From: Streptomyces vietnamensis
Lineage (GTDB): Bacteria; Actinomycetota; Actinomycetes; Streptomycetales; Streptomycetaceae
Direction of reading: 5' to 3'
NCBI RefSeq assembly: GCF_000830005.1
Contig: NZ_CP010407.1
Span: forward strand, 4,197,001-4,261,000
Length of the DNA stretch: 64,000 bases
Shown here piece by piece: positions 1-8,188 of this stretch. Position 1 is the stretch's first letter. Each line of letters opens with the position of its first letter. The notes beneath the pieces are model-generated. The model saw nothing but the letters and a program-made list of their open reading frames with translations, searched no databases and had not been told where the DNA came from. A program made the translations under genes and the position numbers.

Positions 1-495
1 CTTCGTGGTCTCGGGCAGGGTCTTGTAGACCTTGTAGACGTACCAGGTGTCCTTGGTCTCGAAGACGATCGCGTCCCCGGTCTTCACCTTGTGGATGTTG
101 TGGAACTTGGCGCCGTGCCCGTCCCGGTGCGCGGCGAGCGTGAAGTTGCCCTGCTTGTCCTGCGGCAGCCCGGACTTGATCGGGTCGGTGTAGTAGCCGG
201 CGACGCCGTGGTTGAGGACGTCGGTGCCGGTGCCCTGCTTCACCAGGACCTCGCCGTTCTGCATGGCGGGGACGTGGAGGAAGCCGATGCCGTCCTTGGT
301 GTCGAGCGCCCCCGGGCCCTGGTCGGCCCACTGGCCGCGGACCTGGGCGCCGTCCTTGTCGGCGGCCCGGTCGGCGAGGACGTTGGTCCACCACAGGGAG
401 TAGACGACGAAGAGGCCGAGCACCAGGCCCGCCGTGATGAGGAGTTCGCCGATGAGGCTGATGAGCCCGGCGATCCGGTTGCGCGCGCGTGCCAC
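1..495 (-). CDS. Class E sortase, C-terminus beyond window edge
   Basis: The visible 165 codons start at a GTG at 495 and run off the left edge. A short basic N-terminus is followed by one membrane segment (about residues 8-28) ending in a YSLWWTN motif, the same layout as the sortases at 533-1792 and 2650-3357. An AHRDGHG motif supplies the sortase histidine. The catalytic Cys and Arg lie outside the window. Class E sortases are membrane transpeptidases that anchor LAxTG proteins to the peptidoglycan. The gene follows the next sortase on the same strand with a gap of about 37 bp, so the two are probably co-transcribed. Confidence 0.85.
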   Translation of the reverse strand, partial: MARARNRIAGLISLIGELLITAGLVLGLFVVYSLWWTNVLADRAADKDGAQVRGQWADQGPGALDTKDGIGFLHVPAMQNGEVLVKQGTGTDVLNHGVAGYYTDPIKSGLPQDKQGNFTLAAHRDGHGAKFHNIHKVKTGDAIVFETKDTWYVYKVYKTLPETTK

Positions 496-532
496 TAGGT
501 CGTCCCGTCGTCCCGTCCGGAGGTGTGGGGGC

Positions 533-1792
533 TCAGCCTACGAGCGCTTTCGGCTTTCCCTTGCTGCGCGGGCGTTCCTCGACCAGCTTGCCCCACACGA
601 TCATGCGGTACGTGCTGGTGAACTCCGGCGTGCAGGTGGTCAAAGTGATGTACCTGCCGGGGCCCTTGAAGCCGGACTGCTTCGGTACGGGGTCGATCAC
701 CGAGACGTTGGAGGGCGAGGTCTGCGGCAGGATGCTGGCCATCTCGTACGTGTAGTACGCGCTCTGGGTCTCGACGACGATCGGGTCCCCGGGCTTCAAC
801 TGGTTGATGTACCGGAACGGTTCGCCGTGCGTGTTGCGGTGGCCGGCCACCGCGAAGTTGCCCTGCTTGTCGGCGGGCATGGCCGTCTTGAGCTTGCCCT
901 CGCCGTAGTGGCCGACCATGCCCTTGTCGAGGACCTTGGTCTTGCTGATGCCCTCGGCGATGGGGACGACGACGTCCAGCTTGGGGATGTACATGATGGC
1001 GAAGCCCTTGCCGGGCTCGAAGGCCTCGGGCTCGCTGGTGTCCCCGCCCTTGGACCAGGTGTCCTCGATCTGCTCCTTGGCCCGGTCCGTCTCCTGCCCG
1101 GCCCGGACGTTCGTCCACCACAGCTGGTAGGTGACGAAGAGCAGCATGACGACGCCGAAGGTGATGAAGAGTTCCCCGACGACGCGGCTGGCGACGACGC
1201 CGACGCTCTCCTTGGCGGCGCGGGCGGCCCGCCGGGCCTCGACGCGGGAGAGGGGCCGCCCCTCGGCAGCGGGAGTCGCGGGGGCGGCGGGGGCCGCGCC
1301 CCGGCCCTTGCCCCGGCCGCCCTTGGCGGCGCGCCGGCGCTCGGCCCTCCCCGGCCCCGGGGACGGCGGAGACGGCTCGGAGCCCCCCTCCACGACCGGG
1401 AGGGGCATCGTCCCGTCCCGCGGGGCCTGTGGGGCCTGCGGGGCCTGCGGGGGCTCCTCCGCCTCGTACGGGCCGTAGGAGGGCTCGTAGGGGCCCTCGT
1501 ACGCGTACGAGGGCTCGGGCGCGGGCGTGTACGGGTCCGCGGGGACGTACGGCTCGGCAGGCGGCGCGTACGGCTCGGGTGCGGGCGCGTACGGCTCGGG
1601 TGCGGGCGCGTACGGCTCGGCGGGCGCGTACGGTTCCCCGGCCCCGTACTGCTCGGCCGGTACGTACTGATCCGCCGGTACGTACTGCTCGGCCGGTACG
1701 TACGGTTCTGCGGACGGCGCGTACGGGTCACCGGGTATCGGCTCGGGCTCCGGTCCGTTCGTCGGCCGGAACCACGGCGAGCCCGTCGTCAC
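533..1792 (-). CDS. Class E sortase with long Pro/Tyr-rich N-terminal extension
   Basis: 419 residues from a GTG at 1792 that overlaps the stop of the upstream amidotransferase gene by 4 bp, which favours this start and suggests coupled translation. The N-terminal ~170 residues are low-complexity, with repeated EPYxPA units, then a basic stretch, then a membrane segment (ELFITFGVVMLLFVTYQLWW). The C-terminal sortase domain shows GHRNTHGEPF (catalytic His), TLTTCTPEF (catalytic Cys) and a downstream YRMIVWG (Arg). Members of the family transfer LAxTG substrates to the cell wall. The long cytoplasmic tail is unusual compared with the 235-residue sortase nearby and may mediate protein contacts (inference). 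Confidence 0.9.
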   Translation of the reverse strand: MTTGSPWFRPTNGPEPEPIPGDPYAPSAEPYVPAEQYVPADQYVPAEQYGAGEPYAPAEPYAPAPEPYAPAPEPYAPPAEPYVPADPYTPAPEPSYAYEGPYEPSYGPYEAEEPPQAPQAPQAPRDGTMPLPVVEGGSEPSPPSPGPGRAERRRAAKGGRGKGRGAAPAAPATPAAEGRPLSRVEARRAARAAKESVGVVASRVVGELFITFGVVMLLFVTYQLWWTNVRAGQETDRAKEQIEDTWSKGGDTSEPEAFEPGKGFAIMYIPKLDVVVPIAEGISKTKVLDKGMVGHYGEGKLKTAMPADKQGNFAVAGHRNTHGEPFRYINQLKPGDPIVVETQSAYYTYEMASILPQTSPSNVSVIDPVPKQSGFKGPGRYITLTTCTPEFTSTYRMIVWGKLVEERPRSKGKPKALVG

Positions 1793-2427
1793 GCGACGGC
1801 CTTGCCCACCACCGGCGCGAGCCCCGCCGACCGGCCGACCGCCCCCTTGTCGCCGCACTGCTCCAGCCAGTTGGCCAGCATCAGGTGCCCGTGCTCCGTG
1901 AGGACCGACTCGGGGTGGAACTGCACGCCCTCGACCGGGAGTTCACGGTGGCGCAGCCCCATGATGATGCCGTCCTCGGTCCGCGCGGTGACCTCGAGCT
2001 CGGTCGGCAGGGCGGCGGGCTCGGCGGCCAGCGAGTGGTAGCGGGTCGCGGTGAACGGCGAGGGGAGGCCCGCGAAGACGCCCTGGCCCTCGTGCGTGAC
2101 GAGGGAGGTCTTGCCGTGCAGCAGCTCGGGCGCACGGTCGACGACGCCGCCGTACGCCACGGCCATCGACTGCATGCCGAGGCAGACGCCGAAGACGGGC
2201 ACACCGGTGTCGGCGCAGTGGCGCACCATGTCGATGCACACGCCGGCCTGCTCGGGCGCGCCCGGCCCGGGCGACAGCAGCACGCCGTCGAAGCCGTCCT
2301 GCGCGTGGCTGAGCTCCACCTCGTCGTTGCGGAGCACTTCGCACTCGGCACCGAGCTGGTAGAGGTACTGAACGAGGTTGAAGACGAAGCTGTCGTAGTT
2401 GTCGACGACGAGAATTCGCGCGCTCAC
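1789..2427 (-). CDS. pabA: Glutamine amidotransferase, aminodeoxychorismate/anthranilate synthase component II
   Basis: 212 residues, class I glutamine amidotransferase. The N-terminus ILVVDNYDSFVFNLVQYL is characteristic of the PabA/TrpG family. The nucleophile elbow is GVCLGMQ, and the His-Glu pair appears as QFHPES. It supplies ammonia from glutamine to a chorismate-using partner for folate or tryptophan; no component I gene lies in the window, so the choice between PabA and TrpG is not settled here. The GTG start at 2427 overlaps the stop of the small membrane protein upstream by 4 bp, and its own stop overlaps the sortase start, giving a tightly coupled three-gene run. Confidence 0.88.
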   Translation of the reverse strand: MSARILVVDNYDSFVFNLVQYLYQLGAECEVLRNDEVELSHAQDGFDGVLLSPGPGAPEQAGVCIDMVRHCADTGVPVFGVCLGMQSMAVAYGGVVDRAPELLHGKTSLVTHEGQGVFAGLPSPFTATRYHSLAAEPAALPTELEVTARTEDGIIMGLRHRELPVEGVQFHPESVLTEHGHLMLANWLEQCGDKGAVGRSAGLAPVVGKAVA

Positions 2428-2585
2428 TGGCCGTCCACCGTCACATCGTTGAACGGAAGCAGAGGCTCCGCCCAGGGGAACACGTACTGGAAGAGGACGT
2501 AGACGACCGCGAGGACCAGCACGATCGAGATCAGCGCCCGTACCCACGCGTTGCCCGGCAGATGCCGCCAGATCCAGCCGTACAT
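2424..2585 (-). CDS. Small single-span membrane protein
   Basis: A 53-residue ORF starting at an ATG (2585). It opens with MYGWIWRHLPGN, followed by a hydrophobic segment (ALISIVLVLAVVYVLFQYVF, about residues 17-36) and a short polar tail ending VTVDGQ. Its stop overlaps the GTG of the amidotransferase gene by 4 bp, and it lies downstream of a sortase on the same strand. These features support a real gene despite its size. Function is unknown. Conserved small membrane proteins at this place next to pabA and the sortases are usual in Streptomyces (recalled, not checked). Confidence 0.75.
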   Translation of the reverse strand: MYGWIWRHLPGNAWVRALISIVLVLAVVYVLFQYVFPWAEPLLPFNDVTVDGQ

Positions 2586-2649
2586 GACGTGGACCGCCCC
2601 TTCCGTTCGTTACGGGGACCAGAGTACGGGGCGAGGGGGCCGTGAGGGG

Positions 2650-3357
2650 TCAGCTGTCCAAAGCCTGTGGACGACCGTCGGTCACCGGGCGGGTGGCGTC
2701 GAGGTGCGCCCACACGATCAACCGGTGGCTGCTGCCCCACTCGGGGTCGCAGGTGGTGAGGGTGAGGTAGCGGCCGGGCCCGTGGAAGCCGGACTTCCTG
2801 GGGACGGGGTCGACGACGGCGGTGTCGCCGGGGACGGTCCGGTAGGGCCCGCGGTCGATCCGGTACGTGAACCAGGTCGTCCCGTCGGTGAGGACGATCG
2901 CGTCGCCGGGGCGCAGCCGCGGGAAGTCCTTGAAGGGGTCGCCGTGGGTGCGGCGGTGGCCGGCGACGGCGAAGTTCCCGGTGCCGCCGAGCGTGGTGGT
3001 GCGGGTGTAGTGCCCGAGGCCCTTCTTGAGGATGTCGGGGCCGGTGCCTTCGAGGACGGGCCACTTCCAGTCGCGGCCGAGCCGGGGGACGTACATCACG
3101 GCGATGCCCTTGCCGGTGACGTACGGCTTCGGCTTCGGCTTCGGTACGCGCGCGGGGTCGGGTGCCGGGCCGGGTGCGGGGTCGGGTGCGGCGGCGACCG
3201 GCAGGTCGGCCCACTCGCGCTGGAGGGTGTCGATCTGGGCGGCGCTGGCGCTGTCGGCCTGGACGCCGGTCCAGTACAGGACGTACACGACGAAGAGGAC
3301 GATGAGGGTGCCGACGGTCAGGCACAGCTCGCTGAGGGTCCTCACGACGAGACGCAA
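2650..3357 (-). CDS. Class E sortase
   Basis: 235 residues. A membrane segment (LCLTVGTLIVLFVVYVLYW) is followed by a Pro/Lys-rich linker and a sortase domain with AGHRRTHGDPF (His), LTTCDPEW (Cys) and SSHRLIVWA (Arg). A TTG at 3357 is taken as start because GGAGGG stands five bases before it; a GTG at 3345 is the alternative. It is the third sortase of this type in 3.4 kb. It follows the DUF881 gene on the same strand with a gap of about 15 bp. Substrates would be LAxTG-tailed surface proteins; one possible small candidate is encoded at 44300-44449. Confidence 0.9.
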   Translation of the reverse strand: MRLVVRTLSELCLTVGTLIVLFVVYVLYWTGVQADSASAAQIDTLQREWADLPVAAAPDPAPGPAPDPARVPKPKPKPYVTGKGIAVMYVPRLGRDWKWPVLEGTGPDILKKGLGHYTRTTTLGGTGNFAVAGHRRTHGDPFKDFPRLRPGDAIVLTDGTTWFTYRIDRGPYRTVPGDTAVVDPVPRKSGFHGPGRYLTLTTCDPEWGSSHRLIVWAHLDATRPVTDGRPQALDS

Positions 3358-3372
3358 GCGGCCCTCCCGCTG

Positions 3373-4140
3373 TCAGCTCACCGGCTTCGCGTAGTGGAGG
3401 TCCACTGTGCCCGAGTACCCCGGAAGAGTCACCGCCCTGTGCTCGTCGACTTTCCAGCCGAGTCCGTACGCCTTGACGTACAGCTGGTAGTTCTGGAGCG
3501 CGGGGGAGGCGGCGAGCGCCTTGGTCAGCTTCCCCTGGTCACCGACAGCGGTGATCTTGTACGGCGGGGAGTAGACGCGGCCCTGGAGGATCAGGGTGTT
3601 GCCGACGCAGCGCACGGCGCTGGTGGAGATGAGCCGCTGGTCCATGACCCGGATGCCCTCGGCGCCGCCCCGCCAGAGGGCGTTGACGACGGCCTGGAGG
3701 TCCTGCTGGTGGATGACCAGGTCGTTGGCCTGCGGTTCGGGGTAGCCGGGGGCGGCCTGGGCGTTCGGCGGGGCGTCGTCGAGGGTGACGGTGAGGCCGG
3801 AGCCGGAGACCTCGGTGGTGCCCGCCTTCGCTTCGAGCGCGTCGAGTTCCTTGTCCTCCGCGCGCGTGGAGCCGTCGTCGCGGGCGGCGAGGGAGTCGAC
3901 CCGGGCGCGGAGGGCGGCAGTGGACTCGTCGAGGCCGGCGTTCTTGTGGCTGCGTTCCTCGATGAGGTCGGACAGCCTGAGGAGCGAGGCGTCCGTCCGG
4001 AGGTTGGTGCCCTTGGCCGTGTTGAAGCTCGTGACGAAGATCAGTCCGGCGAGGGCGAAAACGGCAAGGGTGAGCACCCGGACGGGGCGCCACCTCGTGG
4101 TGCGGCCCGGCCCTTCGGGAGTGTCGGCGGAATTGCTCAA
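3373..4140 (-). CDS. DUF881 family membrane-anchored protein
   Basis: 255 residues with a short basic N-terminus, one membrane segment ([18 protein letters not shown]), a coiled-coil-like stretch ([12 protein letters not shown] through LDALEAK) and the DUF881 extracytoplasmic domain ([14 protein letters not shown] and [18 protein letters not shown]). DUF881 genes stand beside crgA and the sortase genes in actinobacteria; the biochemical role is unknown. The start is a TTG at 4140 without a strong ribosome-binding site, so the N-terminus is uncertain by a few residues. It diverges from crgA, and the 140 bp between them should hold both promoters. Confidence 0.85.
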   Translation of the reverse strand: MSNSADTPEGPGRTTRWRPVRVLTLAVFALAGLIFVTSFNTAKGTNLRTDASLLRLSDLIEERSHKNAGLDESTAALRARVDSLAARDDGSTRAEDKELDALEAKAGTTEVSGSGLTVTLDDAPPNAQAAPGYPEPQANDLVIHQQDLQAVVNALWRGGAEGIRVMDQRLISTSAVRCVGNTLILQGRVYSPPYKITAVGDQGKLTKALAASPALQNYQLYVKAYGLGWKVDEHRAVTLPGYSGTVDLHYAKPVS

Positions 4141-4280
4141 CGTACCCTGATCCCCTTCGGTGCCGCGGAACCACTACGCTAACGGACGCCTGGGGGACGC
4201 AGTCGTCCTCCTTCGTCACATCCCGGCGCCAGCCACAGTTCCCTGCGCGGTCACGCAGCGCATCGACAGGAGAGTCCCTC

Positions 4281-4535
4281 GTGCCGAAGTCACGGATCCG
4301 CAAGAAGGCCGACTTCACGCCTCCGCCCGCCAAGCAGGCCACCAACATCAAGCTGACCAACCGCGGCTGGGTGGCGCCGGTGATGCTGGCGCTGTTCGCC
4401 ATCGGTCTTGTGTGGATCGTGGTCTTCTACGTCACCGACGGCTCCATGCCGGTCGAGGCGATCCGGAACTGGAACATCGTGGTGGGCTTCGGCTTCATCG
4501 CGGCCGGCTTCGGCGTCTCCACGCAGTGGAAGTAG
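4281..4535 (+). CDS. crgA: Cell division protein CrgA
   Basis: 84 residues starting at a GTG preceded by an AGGAGA ribosome-binding site. The N-terminus [15 protein letters not shown] and two membrane segments ([21 protein letters not shown] and [13 protein letters not shown]) match CrgA. CrgA is a small actinobacterial membrane protein that influences Z-ring placement and, in Streptomyces, sporulation septation. Its location near the origin, beside DUF881 and the sortases, is the standard streptomycete arrangement. A strong hairpin lies about 170 bp downstream. Confidence 0.95.
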   Translation: MPKSRIRKKADFTPPPAKQATNIKLTNRGWVAPVMLALFAIGLVWIVVFYVTDGSMPVEAIRNWNIVVGFGFIAAGFGVSTQWK

Positions 4536-4601
4536 CCCGAGGAGCCGTGCTCCGGGCGATCTAGCGGTCGCGACAGGCCCTCGTCAAGCTCACCCCCGAG
4601 C

Positions 4602-4837
4602 TTATCCACAGCGTTGTGCACAGCACTGGATAACTTACGAAGATCTGTGGATAACTCACACGGGGTTGACGGCGGTATGACCGGAATCACCCTCGGCAGA
4701 ACACACAAAGCCCCTCGCCTCCCTGGAGAAACACCAGGTCAGAGGCGAGGGGCTTTGTCTTTCCCCACAGAGCGGGAAGGATTCGCCACACACTGTGGAT
4801 AACTCTGGGGAAAGCTTACGGAGAAGCTCTTCCACAG
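4602..4837. promoter_or_regulatory. Cluster of DnaA boxes outside oriC
   Basis: The 312-bp gap between crgA and the rhomboid gene holds three exact TTATCCACA DnaA boxes (4602-4610; inverted at 4646-4654 and 4794-4802) and several near matches: TTGTGCACA at 4614-4622, an inverted TTATCCAGT around 4625-4633, and TTCGCCACA and TCTTCCACA further right. The hairpin at 4705-4758 lies in the middle. The site is some 50 kb from oriC. A DnaA-titrating cluster like E. coli datA is the likely role (inference); non-oriC DnaA-box clusters have been reported in S. coelicolor. Confidence 0.75.
4705..4758 (+). terminator. Rho-independent-like hairpin after crgA
   Basis: Arms acaaagcccctcgcct (4705-4720) and aggcgaggggctttgt (4743-4758) pair perfectly over 16 bp, with a further CCTGG/CCAGG pair inside the loop. 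It lies downstream of crgA and, read on the other strand, downstream of the rhomboid gene, so it can serve both. Confidence 0.8.
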
Positions 4838-4847
4838 GTCCCTGTGC

Positions 4848-5717
4848 TCAGGTGAGCGCTGCCGAACGGGCGAGCACGATCCCCAGGTCGATCAGGAGCA
4901 CCAATCCACAGGCCCCGTACTGCACGAGGTCCCGCCGGGCCCGCGGCGCGTGCACCATCGCGTACGTCACCAGGACGCCGGCCACCAGACCGCCGATGTG
5001 CGCCTCCCAGGAGATCCCCGGACGGGTGAACGTGATGAGCAGGTTCAGCGCCACGAACAGGAGTGCCGGACGCATGTCCTGCCGCCTGCGCCGGGCCAGC
5101 ACGATCCAGGCGCCGATCAGGCCGTAGACCATGCCGGAGGCGCCGAGCGAGAACTGGGTGTGCGGGGAGAGCAGATAGGCCAGCGTGGAGCCGGAGAGCG
5201 CGGAGAGCAGACAGAGGGCCGCGTACCGGATCCTCCCCAGCTCGGGCTCGACGATCCCGCCGATCATCCACAGGCCCAGCATGTTGAAGAGGAAGTGCGG
5301 GAGCTCCTGGTGGAGGAAGGCGGAGGTCAGCAGGCGGTACCACTCGCCGTCCGCGACCCCGACCGGCTCACCGTTCGGGAGGACCACGTGGCCGCCGCCG
5401 ATGAGCGCGAGGTCGTCGAGGAGCCGGTCGCCCACCACCTGCACGGCGATGAACAGCGCCAGGTTGATCGCCATGAGGATCTTGGTGACGAGGCGCCCGT
5501 CCGCCGCCACCCGGCCGCCCGCGAGCGTCCGGGGCTGGTTGGCGCCGGCGGCGTGACCGGTGCCCGAGCCGTTCCGCACGCACTCGGGGCACTGGAAGCC
5601 GACGGACGCGGGGATCATGCACTGCGGACAGATGGGCCGCTCGCAGCGGGCGCAGCGGACGCCCGTCTCGGCCTCCGGGTGGCGGTAGCAGCGCAGCAGA
5701 CCGGGCTGCGTGTCCAT
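4848..5717 (-). CDS. Rhomboid family intramembrane serine protease with N-terminal zinc finger
   Basis: 289 residues. Residues 10-46 carry paired cysteines (CARCERPICPQCM, CPEC) of a B-box-like zinc-binding region. Six or seven membrane segments follow. The rhomboid catalytic dyad is visible as Ser194 in GASGMVYG and His240 in WEAHIGGL, with HFLFNMLGLW as the conserved loop. The protein cleaves membrane substrates inside the bilayer; its substrate here is unknown. It lies downstream of the cyclophilin gene on the same strand with about 20 bp between them. Confidence 0.9.
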   Translation of the reverse strand: MDTQPGLLRCYRHPEAETGVRCARCERPICPQCMIPASVGFQCPECVRNGSGTGHAAGANQPRTLAGGRVAADGRLVTKILMAINLALFIAVQVVGDRLLDDLALIGGGHVVLPNGEPVGVADGEWYRLLTSAFLHQELPHFLFNMLGLWMIGGIVEPELGRIRYAALCLLSALSGSTLAYLLSPHTQFSLGASGMVYGLIGAWIVLARRRRQDMRPALLFVALNLLITFTRPGISWEAHIGGLVAGVLVTYAMVHAPRARRDLVQYGACGLVLLIDLGIVLARSAALT

Positions 5718-5739
5718 GGGAGGTTCCGTCCCTTCCGCC

Positions 5740-6267
5740 TCAGCGCTTCTCGATCACCACGGACTCGACGACGACGTCCTGGAGCGGCCGCTCGGTGTGC
5801 GGGTCGGTCGGGGTGGCCGCGATCGCGTCGACGACCTTCCGGCTCTCCTGGTCGGCGACCTCGCCGAAGATGGTGTGCTTGCGGTTCAGCCAGGTCGCCG
5901 GGCCGACGGTGATGAAGAACTGCGAGCCGTTGGTGCCCGGGCCGGCGTTGGCCATGGCCAGCAGGTAGGGCCGGTCGAAGAAGAGCTCCGGGTGGAACTC
6001 GTCGGCGAACTCGTAGCCCGGTCCGCCCGTGCCGTTCCCCAGCGGGTCGCCGCCCTGGATCATGAAGCCCTTGATGACCCGGTGGAAGACCGTTCCGTCG
6101 TAGAGCGGGTCCGAGGAGACCGTGCCGGTGGCGGGGTGCGTCCACTCGCGCTCGCCGGAGGCGAGTTCGACGAAGTTCCGGACCGTCTTCGGAGCGTGGA
6201 ACGGCATCAGCCGCACCGTGATGTCACCCAGGCTCGTCTTGAGGATCGCGTACAGCTGCTCGGCCAC
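5740..6267 (-). CDS. ppiA: Peptidyl-prolyl cis-trans isomerase, cyclophilin type
   Basis: 175 residues, a single cyclophilin domain without signal peptide. Conserved motifs are FHRVIKGFMIQGGDP (catalytic Arg region), GPGTNGSQFFITVGPATWLNRKHTIFGEV (inhibitor-binding loop), and the C-terminal VVVESVVIEKR. It accelerates proline isomerisation during cytoplasmic protein folding. ATG start at 6267. A gene of this type beside the rhomboid and DUF5324 genes is the usual left flank of the origin region in Streptomyces (recalled). Confidence 0.93.
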   Translation of the reverse strand: MAEQLYAILKTSLGDITVRLMPFHAPKTVRNFVELASGEREWTHPATGTVSSDPLYDGTVFHRVIKGFMIQGGDPLGNGTGGPGYEFADEFHPELFFDRPYLLAMANAGPGTNGSQFFITVGPATWLNRKHTIFGEVADQESRKVVDAIAATPTDPHTERPLQDVVVESVVIEKR

Positions 6268-6514
6268 GGTCGGTCGCCTTCCGTCCCACGTCGTGTCGCG
6301 TCGTGCCGCGTCGTCCGGCGGCGGCTCGCGTCGTCTCGGATGGAATCGCGTCGAATCGCGCCGACTCGCGTCATGTCACGTCTGTCTCTGGCGTGTCCGA
6401 TCCTCGCATGCCCCGGATGCCAGCCCCGCATGCCGGACGCCGCTCCGGCGGGCATGATTCCGAAAAGGATGGAAAGGTGAAAAACCGACATCGCCACCGA
6501 GGAGGAGGAATCCC

Positions 6515-7213
6515 GTGACCCGCATGGACAGCGTGCGCGCCGCGACAGGTTCGGCGAAGGAGAGCGTCCTGCACGCCGCGGAAGTGGTGGCGCCGTACGC
6601 CGGCTCGGCCAGGGACCAGGCCACGCACTACGCACACGAGGCGCGGGCGGTGCTCGCGCCGAAGGTCTCGAAGGCCGCGTCCGCGGCCCGTACACAGGCT
6701 CGCGCGCAGTACGACTCGTATGTCGCGCCGCACGTACCGCCGCGGGTCGACGCGGCCGCACACCGTGCGGCGGTCAAGACCCGCCAGGCCGCCCGTCAGG
6801 CGGCCGACTACACCGTTCCGCGCGTCGAGAGCGCGGTCGCCGCGACCGGTCCCGTCCTCGAGGAGGCCGGGTCGCGTTCCACTGCCGCCTGGGCCGCGCT
6901 GCGCGGTCAGGTGACGCCGAAGGAAATCCGGAAGATCGTGAAGAAGCACGAGCGTCGGGTCAGGGCCGGACGCCTCGCCAAGGGACTCGTCGTCCTCGGC
7001 GTACTGGTCGGCGGCGCGTTCGCCGCCTGGAAGTGGTGGGACAAGCAGGCCAATCCCGACTGGCTGGTCGAGCCTCCCGCGCCCACCGAGATGGACGAGG
7101 GCTCCTCGCCGTCGTCCGTCGACGGCAGTGGGGCCTCCCTCGATGCGGAGGCGGAGACCGAGGCCGATGCCGCGGCCGCCGCAGAAGCCGCCGAACGCGA
7201 CGAGCGCCGCTGA
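6515..7213 (+). CDS. DUF5324 family protein
   Basis: 232 residues from a GTG with a GAGGAGGA ribosome-binding site. The long N-terminal part is Ala-rich and amphipathic (many HYAHEARAVLAPKV-like helical stretches, apolipoprotein-like), followed by a basic stretch (KEIRKIVKKHERRVRAGR), one membrane segment (GLVVLGVLVGGAFAAW), the motif KWWDKQANPDWLVEPP and an acidic Ala/Glu tail. The architecture matches the streptomycete DUF5324 family; function unknown. It diverges from the cyclophilin gene across 247 bp that hold many CGTCG repeats but no feature I can name. Confidence 0.8.
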   Translation: MTRMDSVRAATGSAKESVLHAAEVVAPYAGSARDQATHYAHEARAVLAPKVSKAASAARTQARAQYDSYVAPHVPPRVDAAAHRAAVKTRQAARQAADYTVPRVESAVAATGPVLEEAGSRSTAAWAALRGQVTPKEIRKIVKKHERRVRAGRLAKGLVVLGVLVGGAFAAWKWWDKQANPDWLVEPPAPTEMDEGSSPSSVDGSGASLDAEAETEADAAAAAEAAERDERR

Positions 7214-7225
7214 CCGACCGCCACT

Positions 7226-7472
7226 CCTGCCGAGGTCCTGCCGAGGTCCTGCTGGGGTCCTACCGGGTCCTGCTGGGGTCCTGCTGGGGTCCTGCTGGGG
7301 TTCTGTTGGGGTTCTGCTGGGGTCCTGCTGGGGTCCTGCTGGGGTTCTGCTGGGGTTCTTCTGACTCCTGGCTAGGTCCTGCTGGGACCTGCTGGGGCCC
7401 TCACCGGCTCCTGCCGGGGTCTGCCGGGACCCTCACCGGCTCCTGCCGGGGTCCTGCCGGGGTCCTGTGCGT
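7226..7472. repeat. 12-bp minisatellite (ggtcctgctggg units)
   Basis: After the DUF5324 stop, units close to ggtcctgctggg repeat at a 12-bp period, cleanest at about 7256-7360 with ggttctgctggg variants, then decaying into ctcaccggctcctgccgggg blocks up to 7472. The array fills most of the 324-bp gap before the convergent gene at 7538. Because 12 is a multiple of 3 it stays open in several frames, giving false ORFs of Gly/Leu/Trp repeats. Confidence 0.85.
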
Positions 7473-7537
7473 GAGGAACTGCGTGTGAGGTGCTGCGTGT
7501 GGGGTGTGGGGAGTACGCGTCGTCGGCTCCCCGCTCC

Positions 7538-7918
7538 CTACGCCGCCGCGGTGGCGGCGAGCGCCAGCTCCGTCAGCGCCGCCGGGTCGCTCTCGACGCC
7601 GGCGGTCGACGAGGACCGCTGCCGAGCGGAGGGCGAGGAACCGTGGGCCTCGGCGGCGATGCGCTGCTTGATGGTGGGCGGCAGGGAGCGGTCCCCGACG
7701 AGCGGCCACCGATGCGCCCGCTGTGCCGGTACGGAGACGAGGGCGCGCTCCCCGGCGACGGGGGCGGTGGCGGCGGCGGGCGCGGCCGGCTCCTCGGGCT
7801 GCTGGACGGCGGGCTGCCCGGCCGCGGCGGCGGTGTTCGCCAGACCGACGGAGGCGAGCAGGGCGAAGAGGACGGAGATGAAGGCGGTCCAGAACTGCTT
7901 GACCCTGGCGGTGGCCAT
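7538..7918 (-). CDS. Small secreted or membrane-anchored protein, DUF6344-like
   Basis: 126 residues. The N-terminus (MATARVKQFWTAFISVLFALLASVGLANTAAAA) looks like a signal peptide or an uncleaved anchor. The rest is Ala/Pro-rich and holds a short conserved-looking patch RWPLVGDRSLPPTIKQRIAAEAHGSSPS. The N-terminus resembles Streptomyces proteins annotated DUF6344 (from memory). Function unknown. The ATG is preceded by GTGAGGGG. This is the last gene that looks like ordinary left-flank chromosome before the biosynthetic cluster. Confidence 0.65.
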   Translation of the reverse strand: MATARVKQFWTAFISVLFALLASVGLANTAAAAGQPAVQQPEEPAAPAAATAPVAGERALVSVPAQRAHRWPLVGDRSLPPTIKQRIAAEAHGSSPSARQRSSSTAGVESDPAALTELALAATAAA

Positions 7919-8188
7919 GGCCCCTCACTTTCGTGATGTTCTCGGATGGTTCATTTCGGGTTGCGCGCTTTACGTACTTTTCTCATGATCTGGATGTGGG
8001 CCCGTTTTCCGCGGACCGACGCCGTCGTCGCGCCGTTCTTCCGATGAACACCACCCGTCCGGCCCAGGGCCGGGCATCTGCTTCTCCAGCGGGAGTCCAG
8101 ACGGCCTCCAGACCTCCCGCAGACGCTGTCAGAGCCCCGGGGGTCCGCCCCGGTGCTGCGCATGTGCGAGACGACGGCGGTGAGAGGC

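Noticed and set aside
6268..6514. cgtcgcgtcgtgtcgcg-type repeats between the cyclophilin and DUF5324 genes
   Set aside because: Irregular short-period GC repeats with no fixed unit, spacer pattern or palindrome; not a CRISPR array or a known site.
7033..7488. Gly/Trp/Leu-repeat ORFs over the 12-bp array
   Set aside because: The open frame results from a repeat period that is a multiple of three.
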